From: Bacillota bacterium
Lineage (GTDB): Bacteria > Bacillota > UBA4882 > UBA8346
Length of the DNA: 64,000 nucleotides
Reading direction: 5' to 3'
NCBI GenBank assembly: GCA_023402395.1
Contig: JAEYGI010000042.1
Location: forward strand, 1 to 64,000
Of this stretch, positions 32,541-39,201 are shown one piece after another (the stretch's first letter is position 1; each line of letters begins with the position of its first letter). Made by a program: the position numbers and the translations under genes. Below the pieces are notes generated by a model. The model was not told the DNA's origin. It saw nothing but the letters and a program-made list of their open reading frames with translations, and did no database searches.

Positions 32541-33392
32541 ATGTATTTGAGGGAGCATAAAGCCGTGAAGACCTTTGATGATAGGCGCGCCTGGGAGATG
32601 ATGGTTGAAATGGCCGGCCGGGGTATCAGGCCTGTTGGCAGCTTTGGGCACCGTGAATCCATCGGCATCTTGCACGAAAAAATGCGGCAGTATTCCGAGA
32701 AGGTATTCCTGCAGAAATTCATTCTCCCCGATTTCCGGGGGAAGGATTTAGAATGCGCCAACATTTGCAGTTTGGTGACGGGGCGGGACCGAAGGAAAAC
32801 CGTTTTACTGGGGACCCATTTTGATACCCGTTGGATTGCCGACCGGGAAAAGGATCCGACGCTTAAAACAATGCCCATCCCCGGAGTAAATGACGGGACC
32901 AGCGGGGTGGCCGTCATTCTGGAACTGATGCGCGCCTTTCAACAGTCACCGCCAAGTTTTAATGTTTTGTGCGTCCTGTTCGATGCCGAGGATGTCGGAT
33001 TCATCGACGGCTTCAGATTTGGAGAAGGAGCCTATCATTTTGTGGACCACCTGGTGATGAAGCTAGAGCTGGCAATCATCATTGACATGATCGCCGGTCG
33101 GGGCATGCGGATCAATCTGGATAATAACTCATTATTGTCGGAGGTATCCACCTGGACCGTTAACCGGATCTTCGATATCGGCCGAAAAAAAGGGTATCCG
33201 GCTTTTTTTAACAACCGTTCCATCGAGCTGGAGTCCGACCACACGCCCTTTTATCAAAGGAATATACCGGCATTAATCCTAATGGACATTTTTTATCCGG
33301 AGTGGCACACCCACCGGGATACTTTGGAAAGCTGCTGTCAAGAGTCTCTGCGGTATGTGGGTGATGTTCTTTTTGAGTTTTTTACCACATGA
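32541..33392 (+). CDS. M28-family peptidase / glutaminyl-cyclase-like zinc enzyme
   Basis: 283 residues, no signal peptide. Zinc-ligand and catalytic motifs in family order: LLGTHFDTRW (His, Asp), PGVNDGTSGVAV (Asp), LFDAEDVG (Glu/Asp pair), IDMIAG (Asp), ESDHTPFYQ (Asp-His) and WHTHRDT (His). This set suits both M28 aminopeptidases and bacterial/animal-type glutaminyl-peptide cyclotransferases; the length and WHTxxDT end lean toward the latter. The ATG at 32541 directly abuts agaggg, so the real start may be the TTG at 32547 or the GTG at 32565. It is the only rightward gene in the island and of higher GC than its neighbours. Confidence 0.75.
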   Translation: MYLREHKAVKTFDDRRAWEMMVEMAGRGIRPVGSFGHRESIGILHEKMRQYSEKVFLQKFILPDFRGKDLECANICSLVTGRDRRKTVLLGTHFDTRWIADREKDPTLKTMPIPGVNDGTSGVAVILELMRAFQQSPPSFNVLCVLFDAEDVGFIDGFRFGEGAYHFVDHLVMKLELAIIIDMIAGRGMRINLDNNSLLSEVSTWTVNRIFDIGRKKGYPAFFNNRSIELESDHTPFYQRNIPALILMDIFYPEWHTHRDTLESCCQESLRYVGDVLFEFFTT

Positions 33393-33580
33393 ATGTTCCT
33401 CCTTTTTAATCTTTCATCTTCTTCATCCTTCCTTTAATAACATCCTTGATTTTATGTTCAATATTTTTAAATTTATCATGAACCCATATAGTATTTTGAA
33501 CCAAGCCCCCGCCCATACCACCAGAAATTATCTCACCCAAATTTTTCGTTTCTCAATCTTTGCCATGCTGGCAATTTGCA

Positions 33581-33630
33581 TGGCGGCCCCGAGATGAGTC
33601 GAACATCAGATATACGGTTTAGAAAACCGT
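33581..33630 (-). pseudogene. 3' half of a tRNA-Arg(TCT) gene
   Basis: Minus strand, tRNA positions 27-76: anticodon stem acggt/accgt with the 7-base loop tttctaa (anticodon TCT), 5-base variable loop, T-arm gatg-ttcgact-catc (one mismatched pair), 3' acceptor strand cggggcc, discriminator g and encoded CCA. The complementary 5' strand ggccccg and a D-arm are absent upstream, where the direct repeat begins instead. This is the shape left by an integrase that uses a tRNA 3' end as attachment site. Confidence 0.65.
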
Positions 33631-33631
33631 T

Positions 33632-33733
33632 GAAGATTAACTGCGGTCATCGAGATTGAAAACCCAGTGCTAAATGAGTTTTACCGAACCTATGGTTACG
33701 GTCTCCGTATCGGGGTAACGGCGAAACTTTTAT
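33632..33733. repeat. Direct repeat of about 100 bp, left copy
   Basis: Matches 35760-35862 with a few substitutions (aagattaactgcggtcatcg start; tctccgtatcggg...taacggcgaaact end). Two hairpins are inside. It lies about 36 nt beyond the stop of the first TOTE pseudogene, as the right copy does for the second. Confidence 0.8.
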
Positions 33734-33768
33734 ACATTCTGTCATAAGCCTATAATAATCATTTATTG

Positions 33769-34622
33769 TCAAATATTATTGCTTTTTTCAATAATTTTCA
33801 TCAGTTCATTGGCTATATTAGGACTTTCAAGCCGCATGATGCTTTCCTCCGCGCTTCCAAAACTCAATAAATTGATACTTCCGTACCACACAATTCTTTG
33901 ATCGATTACCGCAAATTTTTGATGAATATTAGGACGGAATATTAGCTTTACTCCTGCATTTTTTAACAAATCCAGGCAACTCTGAAAGACGGTTACATCT
34001 TTCCCTTGAAAATCTTCAACCGGCCTAGTAACCACCATCACTTTGACCTGATTACCCAATGCCGTCTTAAGATGTTGCAGCATCTGTAAAGTTCTTCTTT
34101 TCGTGGCATATGGACTTACAACAAGAATCTCCCCGGCAATAAAGGATATATTCCCACAACAAAATTATCAAGCCCTCGCAAATGAGCATCAATAACTTTT
34201 TCTTCCAATACGCCGTACGTCTTATGCGCACAATCGGCGCATTTTCCTTTCGGTTTAGCGCATAATCCGGGCCGCCATTCATTCAAACAAACCGGTGAAT
34301 AGCCCGAGGTTCCCTTCTTCTTATTCTCCCACCTTTTCGCATAGACATCATCCCGGCCTCTAAATAGGGACATGAATAATTTGATTTTTTCTGTGGGGGT
34401 TGACCAATTATTAATAGCCGTAATCTTAACTTCATCAATCTTAATTTCATCGCAATCCGCCTTAATCATTTCCGGCATCAGTTTTTGCTCAGAAAACTCA
34501 AAAGGAATCCCTTGCTGTTCAGGAATTCCCACTTGAAGTTTCAATCGTTTAATTTCTTCTCTTAGAAGATGGTTCTCACGCTGTATCGCATAATATTTTT
34601 CGAGCAATTCGTTATAATCCAT
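33769..34622 (-). pseudogene. TOTE-type primase-helicase-PLD gene, internally deleted
   Basis: The N-terminal part (34116-34622) starts with a coiled coil (AIQRENHLLREEIKRLKLQV) and the AEP-TOTE primase start (STPTEKIKLFMSLFRGRDDVY, KKGTSGYSPVCLNEW, CAKPKGKCADC zinc-knuckle-like, DNFVVGIYPLLP). Directly after PLLP the reading shifts by one base into GEILVVSPYATKRRTLQMLQ and a PLD domain with NIHQKFAVID (HxK) and WYGSINLLSFGSAEES, ending at 33769. The intact family has the rest of the primase and a helicase between these parts, so a large deletion with frameshift has occurred. TOTE proteins belong to predicted conflict (defence) systems. Confidence 0.75.
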
Positions 34623-34623
34623 A

Positions 34624-35247
34624 TTAATCCTCTTGAGCCTTTATAGTAACCATTCCAAGACACTTCTCAAGAGGTTCATAAATATTATCTACTGCTTTGA
34701 TTGTTGCGTCCAGTAATTCTTGCCTATCGATTAATGACCAATCGATATCGAAGCCACTTTCCAATGCAATACAACGGATAAACTCCCTTATGGTCCGTCC
34801 ATTACCTTCTCTAAATGGGTGAATCATATTAAGTTCAGACATATAATAAGCGGCCCTTTGTGAAAAAAATTCCGCCTTAAGTCCTTTAATCCAATTTTCT
34901 CCTGCTAGTCTAGAAAAAAGTGAATTAAGATTCGTCTCAATAAATTGGCATTTACAAAAAAACGTATCTCCTTTCCAGATATCCTCCAATCTGAATTTTC
35001 CAGCGAATGGATATACGTCTTGAAAAATAAATTTATGAATATTCTTTAAATGAGCTATACCAAACTTACCTTTAATCGGTCTTTTTTCAAGCATATATTG
35101 TCGAATCGCGGTAACATCGGCTTCAAATTCAGCTAGTGCTTTAGAATCTTTAATCCCGGCTTTATTTTTTAATATATCTGTATCCGGGTAACAATTAGAG
35201 TGACTGAGTAACTTCTTTACGGTCAACTTGGAAAAACCATCCGTCAT
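34624..35247 (-). CDS. Fic/DOC-family AMP-transferase toxin
   Basis: 207 residues. The Fic signature HPFREGNGRT is at about residues 140-149, the full catalytic HPFxxGNGR loop, with the flap region upstream (GKFRLEDIWKGDTFFC) and the helix FFSQRAAYYMSELNMI. Such enzymes usually transfer AMP from ATP onto hydroxyl groups of target proteins (DNA gyrase and topo IV in VbhT-type modules). The start overlaps the antitoxin stop in an ATGA. The catalytic residues are intact, so it should be active when not inhibited. The downstream TOTE pseudogene begins 1 nt after its stop. Confidence 0.9.
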   Translation of the reverse strand: MTDGFSKLTVKKLLSHSNCYPDTDILKNKAGIKDSKALAEFEADVTAIRQYMLEKRPIKGKFGIAHLKNIHKFIFQDVYPFAGKFRLEDIWKGDTFFCKCQFIETNLNSLFSRLAGENWIKGLKAEFFSQRAAYYMSELNMIHPFREGNGRTIREFIRCIALESGFDIDWSLIDRQELLDATIKAVDNIYEPLEKCLGMVTIKAQED

Positions 35248-35507
35248 TGCAAATGCCTTGCGCTCGCAAGATGTCTGGCTTTAACCCTCAAGATAGCTTC
35301 CTGGCCACTTATTTCGCCTTCAAGATATTTCCTGCCGAGAGCAACCGTGACTTTACTTGGTTTTAATCCTTCCATTGCCATCGATGCATGGACACTAGCT
35401 AACGCTTTATCAACCCGCTTTTTCACTTGGGTTTCTGATTGTTGAGTCTTAATTGCGGTTTTAACTTTTGGTATTGATTTTTTAACTGCCACCCTCACTT
35501 TAAGCAT
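35244..35507 (-). CDS. VbhA-like Fic antitoxin
   Basis: 87 residues. The C-terminal half has the inhibitory-helix motif S/T-x-x-x-E-G as SMAMEG within ALASVHASMAMEGLKPS, followed by the YLEGEISGQEAIL segment typical of the antitoxin VbhA family. The helix places its Glu near the ATP gamma-phosphate site of the Fic partner and blocks catalysis. The N-terminal 35 residues are basic and Lys/Val-rich, possibly DNA-binding. RBS ggggtgag; 4-nt overlap with the Fic gene. Confidence 0.85.
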   Translation of the reverse strand: MLKVRVAVKKSIPKVKTAIKTQQSETQVKKRVDKALASVHASMAMEGLKPSKVTVALGRKYLEGEISGQEAILRVKARHLASARHLQ

Positions 35508-35891
35508 GGACTCACCCCGCTTTGCAGTTCAATTTTTTTATATATTATACCATAATATTCGGCTTAATATTGCTTAAGTTCACCCAATATTGGCCCGACT
35601 CAACTACCAGCTTAGTGTGATAATACAACCTCATCAACCAGTAAAATATTGGTCTATAGCCATTGACTATTAAGCTTTTAGGGGTAAAACTAATACCAGG
35701 AGGAAAATAATTTCTACCGACCCTGGAATGAGCGAACATCGGCAGATTCTAAAAACGGGTAAGATTAACTGCGGTCATCGAGATTGTAAACCCCGAGATA
35801 GATGGGTTTTACCCAACCTATGGTTACGGTCTCCGTATCGGGGGTAACGGCGAAACTTTGCTTTCTCCTTTTCTGCAAAAAACTATGGTAG
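35508..35891. other. Gene-free stretch with second direct repeat
   Basis: Contains the right copy of the 100-bp repeat (35760-35862). A 64-codon minus-strand frame at 35545-35739 (SRVGRNYFPPGISFTPKS...) looks like a decayed protein fragment, but I cannot name it. Confidence 0.45.
35760..35862. repeat. Direct repeat of about 100 bp, right copy
   Basis: See 33632-33733. The flanking tRNA-like segment of the left copy is not preserved here beyond a gatgttcg core. Confidence 0.8.
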
Positions 35892-36155
35892 CTAATCATC
35901 GTCAGCATTAACCTTTTCTACAATTTTAAGCAGTTCATTGGCTATATTAGGACTTACCAAAATTGTTTCAATCTCCTTCTTCGCTAAGCTTCTGAACAGA
36001 GGCCAAAAACGCCCATTGATCAATATATGGTATAAATTTCTCATCAATAAAAACACTGTTATTATCACTTCTTGCAACTTTTTGCAAAGGTAGAGCAATC
36101 AGATTTCCCAAGCCGCCCTTAGGCATGGTATCCTGATTCGGAAAAACCGGTCATA
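35892..36155 (-). pseudogene. Second TOTE-type gene, heavily decayed
   Basis: Minus-strand pieces in family order: YDRFF (36141-36155), a one-base loss, then MPKGGLGNLIALPLQK... NSVFIDEKFIPYIDQWAFLASVQKL (primase core, about 35965-36126), a stop and a shift, then SPNIANELLKIVEK at the very C-terminus (stop at 35892). The last piece equals SPNIANELMKIIEK of the first copy. The segments between are deleted. With its downstream repeat this shows that a whole TOTE unit was once duplicated around the Fic module. Confidence 0.7.
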
Positions 36156-36353
36156 TGATTTAAAGGCTATTTCATGCCTTTGGCTCATGGAGTAAGTGAA
36201 AACCCCGCTCCTCCGGCGCCCTTCTCCCATGCCACGGCACGCCCCGCCGTTAAGGCGGCGCCGAATGCCGGTTCATTTCCAATAACCGCCGATGCAATGG
36301 GAACCGTCCCCTGTAGGGGTTTTTACTTATCAGTATTTTGATTTATAATTATT

Positions 36354-37172
36354 TTATTCGTTTTCGTATGATAGCAATTCTGTGTCATCCGGTTTCCATA
36401 ATAAATTTACGGAAATGATTTTCCCTCTATTTCCTTTGACACTAAAATCCATAAAAATCTTATTGTTCAACTTTCTAATGCTAAAAATTTCCGATATCCA
36501 TTCACAAAAGTTTGGATGCCTAATTATTTCATTTGCAATAAGTGGAGCAAGCCTTTGAAAAGTCTTAAGGTTACTTGTGCTTAAGAATTGGCTATATTCC
36601 GTGCCATACATATCACTGTAAATTTTGTATTCATACTTTGGAGTATTAACAAATTTCCAGATATGCATAATCAATGCTTCTTTTCCGGTTAGAAGTTCTT
36701 GGGGATTTTTGAACGCAGTTTTGAACATATTATATTCTTTCAGGTTTTTCTGAATATGATTACATGGTATGGAATTTACTAAAGGTTGAGTAGGCTCCCA
36801 CACAAAGTTTACCTCATTCAGTCGTTCTATTGATGATATTTCTTTTTCTGCGTTCAATTCAGCCTGACTTTTCCATTGACGAAGTAGTGAAATAGAATGT
36901 TTATTCTCATCTTTATCTACGAGGTCAGAGCAACATGAACAAAGCCAAATACCATTTGCAATAGAAGCCCTTTCTTCTGGTGTCATATTGGGGTCGTACC
37001 GTGGCCCTCCTTCTGCAGCCGCACAAATATGACATGCAATTCCAATATTAGTGCTTTTATTTTGAACGCTATTTGGGCCGATTGTCATCCTCCGGCAGGA
37101 AGGGTTCGAGCATTTATATCCAACTCGTTTTGCTAAAGTACTTTTTACTTGTTGTGAAAAATTATCTCTCAT
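36354..37172 (-). CDS. HNH-type nuclease-like protein with unknown C-terminal domain
   Basis: 272 residues. The N-terminal 110 residues show a Cys/His pattern of the kind found in defence-linked HNH proteins: GYKCSNPSCRR, ACHICAAAEGGPRYDPN, IANGIWLCSCCSDLVDKDE, SISLLRQWKSQAE. The HNH His is that in CHICA, and the last Asn/His positions are partly replaced (VDKDENKHS). The remainder (about 120-272) is a helix-rich domain of unknown type (KTFQRLAPLIANEIIRHPNFCEWISEI). Likely a nuclease effector of the island; alone on its transcript. RBS ggtgat is weak. Confidence 0.65.
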   Translation of the reverse strand: MRDNFSQQVKSTLAKRVGYKCSNPSCRRMTIGPNSVQNKSTNIGIACHICAAAEGGPRYDPNMTPEERASIANGIWLCSCCSDLVDKDENKHSISLLRQWKSQAELNAEKEISSIERLNEVNFVWEPTQPLVNSIPCNHIQKNLKEYNMFKTAFKNPQELLTGKEALIMHIWKFVNTPKYEYKIYSDMYGTEYSQFLSTSNLKTFQRLAPLIANEIIRHPNFCEWISEIFSIRKLNNKIFMDFSVKGNRGKIISVNLLWKPDDTELLSYENE

Positions 37173-37513
37173 AAAATCACCAATACATCAAAGGTTTTAA
37201 ATCATTTTTTTATACAATATTTTTCTTTAACTTCGCAATTTCAATCCCACTTTGGGCCAAGTTGGCCCAAAGTTTTATTACAACGTTATAAAGACCCTGC
37301 CCTTGTGGGTACGACAGTGGATGGCAGGCTATACGGATTTTGAGCGCGGGACGCGGCAGCATCGCCGAGCCTTTGAGCGTTTTGAATTACAAAATCTAGC
37401 AGAACACACAACATATTTCTTCCGCCAGCTTTTCCGAGATTGAGGGCATAACAAAATAGACCATTGACGAAAACGTTCAGCTTTCATTCCTAAAAAGAAC
37501 AATAAAAACTTCT
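37173..37513. other. Gene-free stretch with a perfect palindrome
   Basis: About 340 nt, AT-rich at the left, with the 25-bp palindrome at 37249-37273. A 63-codon plus-strand frame at 37252-37443 starts inside the palindrome and has no RBS; its product resembles nothing I know. I see no further feature. Confidence 0.5.
37249..37273. promoter_or_regulatory. Perfect 25-bp palindrome, candidate operator
   Basis: Arms of 12 bases, actttgggccaa and ttggcccaaagt, around one central g. It lies 77 nt upstream of the HNH-type gene start. No T-run suits a terminator for the minus-strand gene above it, so a dimeric repressor site is more likely. Confidence 0.5.
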
Positions 37514-37933
37514 TCATTGACCCTTTGTATCACTCCCGCTTGGAAAGCCCATTTCTCGCATAGCTATTATTAAATTTGGCCTGAGCTTCCATATAAAATG
37601 ACCCAAATTGTTGACTTCACATTGTGGATTACCATCAAATATGACATTCCAGTATCGTTTACCCCCCATACTATTGAAAGGCGGTATTTGACCAAGCTTT
37701 TCATAAATTTTTTTAGCAACTGAACGGTTCAATGCAGTAACTCGCTGTTGTGAAACACCATTAAAAGCAATTCCTATTTTCGTGGCGCTTGATTGGTGTT
37801 GCGGTTGTGAATATACGAAAGAAATCAGCCTTATCGCATCATCATTAAATATTTCTCTGTCCGATAGCAGAAGCTTCCACTGTTCTACAGAAAGCTTTAA
37901 CGTATCTTGATGTATCCATGAAGATGTATTCAT
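37514..37933 (-). CDS. Hypothetical island protein, 139 residues
   Basis: The ATG at 37933 follows ggaggg with a 5-nt spacer; the longer frame from 38041 lacks an RBS. The product has a helical N-terminal half (ALNRSVAKKIYEKLGQIPPF) and ends with RYWNVIFDG, LGHFIWKLRPNLIIAMREMGF, a strand-plus-FxWxLRPxL pattern that I recall from N-terminal regions of restriction-type HNH/MrcB-like proteins. I do not assign a function. It lies between the HNH-type gene and rlmH, at the right end of the island. Confidence 0.55.
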   Translation of the reverse strand: MNTSSWIHQDTLKLSVEQWKLLLSDREIFNDDAIRLISFVYSQPQHQSSATKIGIAFNGVSQQRVTALNRSVAKKIYEKLGQIPPFNSMGGKRYWNVIFDGNPQCEVNNLGHFIWKLRPNLIIAMREMGFPSGSDTKGQ

Positions 37934-38160
37934 TTCTACCCTCCACTTGTAAGTTAACCGAATGGGTTGTAGCCTATTGGGATGTTTTTCTATTTGATTT
38001 CCAATTTTATTATATGATACTTTTTTATTTTTGTATATCATATATTATACTTGAAGATAATTATAATTGAATTACAGAGAGAACTATGTTACATTAATTA
38101 TTGTCAGATAAAAATCATCTGTGGATTGAAACAAGTAAAATATCTGGGGTTTAAAAGAAC

Positions 38161-38201
38161 ACAAAAGACAGCCATTATGGATCACGATGCTGTCTTTTTG
38201 T
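38161..38201. terminator. Terminator-like hairpin beyond rlmH
   Basis: acaaaagacagc (38161-38172) pairs with gctgtctttttgt (38189-38201), one bulge. T-runs on both strands. A second small hairpin, ggttct/agaacc, is at 38218-38232 between it and the rlmH stop. Confidence 0.7.
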
Positions 38202-38242
38202 GCTATTAATTATAATTGGTTCTGTAAGAACCTGTAACTTCC

Positions 38243-38722
38243 TCACTTATGATACGTCTCTCCCCGCCCAATCTTGCACGCCCGGTACACCTGCTCCAGG
38301 AGCATCACCCGGAACAACTGATGCGGGAAGGTTAATTTCGAGAAGCTCCACCGTAACCTGGCCCGCTCCATCAACTCCTCCGCCAGCCCCAGCGACCCTC
38401 CGATAACCAAGGTCACCGATTCCCCGTTCAGATCCCGTTCTCGAAAGAAATCCGCCAGCTCCGGCGAGGACAACTGCTTCCCCATGACATCCAGAACCAC
38501 TAGATAGTCCCGGCTGTCAATGAAGCGCGCGATGGCGTCGGACTCTTTCTTCTTGAGTTGTTCCTCCTCGGCGGCGCTCATCCGCTCCGGGCCCGGTAGA
38601 TCGGGGACCTCGATCAACTCCAGCTTCAGATAAGGCCGGAGCCGCTTTAAATATTCGGCCTGGGCCGCCGCCCAGTATTGCTCCTTTAACTTGCCGACGG
38701 CGATGATCTTGACTTGAGCCAT
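38243..38722 (-). CDS. rlmH: 23S rRNA (pseudouridine1915-N3)-methyltransferase RlmH
   Basis: 159 residues, the usual size of this SPOUT-fold enzyme, which methylates pseudouridine 1915 in helix 69 of 23S rRNA using SAM. Family landmarks: KIIAVGKLKEQYW at the start, VVLDVMGKQLSSPELADF, FVIGGSLGLAEEL-type knot (TLVIGGSLGL), LTFPHQLFRVMLLEQVYRACKI and the C-terminal GRGETYHK. In staphylococci the last codons of this gene are the integration site of SCC elements; here the same codons recur at 31.26 and 15.66 kb. In Firmicutes the gene often lies near the replication origin. Confidence 0.96.
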   Translation of the reverse strand: MAQVKIIAVGKLKEQYWAAAQAEYLKRLRPYLKLELIEVPDLPGPERMSAAEEEQLKKKESDAIARFIDSRDYLVVLDVMGKQLSSPELADFFRERDLNGESVTLVIGGSLGLAEELMERARLRWSFSKLTFPHQLFRVMLLEQVYRACKIGRGETYHK

Positions 38723-39201
38723 GCGCCACCCACCCTTCCCTGCCCCAACAATTCGCCCCGGATGCTATGATTCCCTTTTGGGCCGGCTGCCATTTCAAGC
38801 GAATCCCGCCGCAACCCCCTCTCCAACCGGCAACGGCCCGCTGTCATCCGCCCATTCCCGAAAACAACCCTACCCGGTCGCAAAGTAATCCGCCAATGTG
38901 GAAAAGCCATCTGGCAATTTCTCATTGCCAGATTGCAATTGTCGAATGCTACCAGCCAATGTCGGATTGCGATCCCGCCCGTGTCGATTGTTACTTGCCA
39001 ATCCCGCATTGCCATCCACCAATTTCCAATTGGCAGATGGCAATGTGGAAAAGTATCTTTTCAATGTGGATAAGGAACATGACAATGTGGATAAGTAAGT
39101 TGGCAATGGGGAGCGGAGAGCGGGCAATGGAACGGAGCAAGCCGGCCAAGGAGTTTGGCCAAGTTTCAATCAAGCGGCGCTCCCCCGTGTTACAACCGGC
39201 A
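38723..39201. other. Gene-free stretch upstream of rlmH
   Basis: 480 nt between rlmH and the RND gene, mostly filled by repeat block A (38885-39165). Frames here are by-products of the repeat. Confidence 0.6.
38885..39165. repeat. Efflux-flanking direct repeat, block A, with DnaA-box-like sites
   Basis: Collinear with 44210-44472; a run of 92 bases (38963-39054) is identical to 44275-44366. It contains two perfect TGTGGATAA sites (39065-39073, 39086-39094; complement of TTATCCACA), related caatgtggaaaag motifs and many ttgcca/tggcaa half-sites. Confidence 0.9.

Larger units (their letters stand above)
33393..33768. other. Gene-free stretch with tRNA fragment and direct repeat
   Basis: It carries the 3' half of a tRNA-Arg (33581-33630) and, directly adjoining it, the left copy of a direct repeat of about 100 bp (33632-33733). 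No coding region is supported. Confidence 0.6.

Noticed and set aside
37252..37443. 63-codon plus-strand frame
   Set aside because: Starts within a 25-bp palindrome, no RBS and no recognisable product.
31264..38263. Autonomous SCC element
   Set aside because: No ccr-type or other recombinase gene is present, so only an SCC-like remnant or non-autonomous island can be proposed.
38885..39165. Chromosomal replication origin
   Set aside because: Only two perfect DnaA boxes per block, a second equal block at 44.2 kb, and no dnaA, dnaN, AT-rich unwinding tract or gidA/rpmH neighbours in the window.
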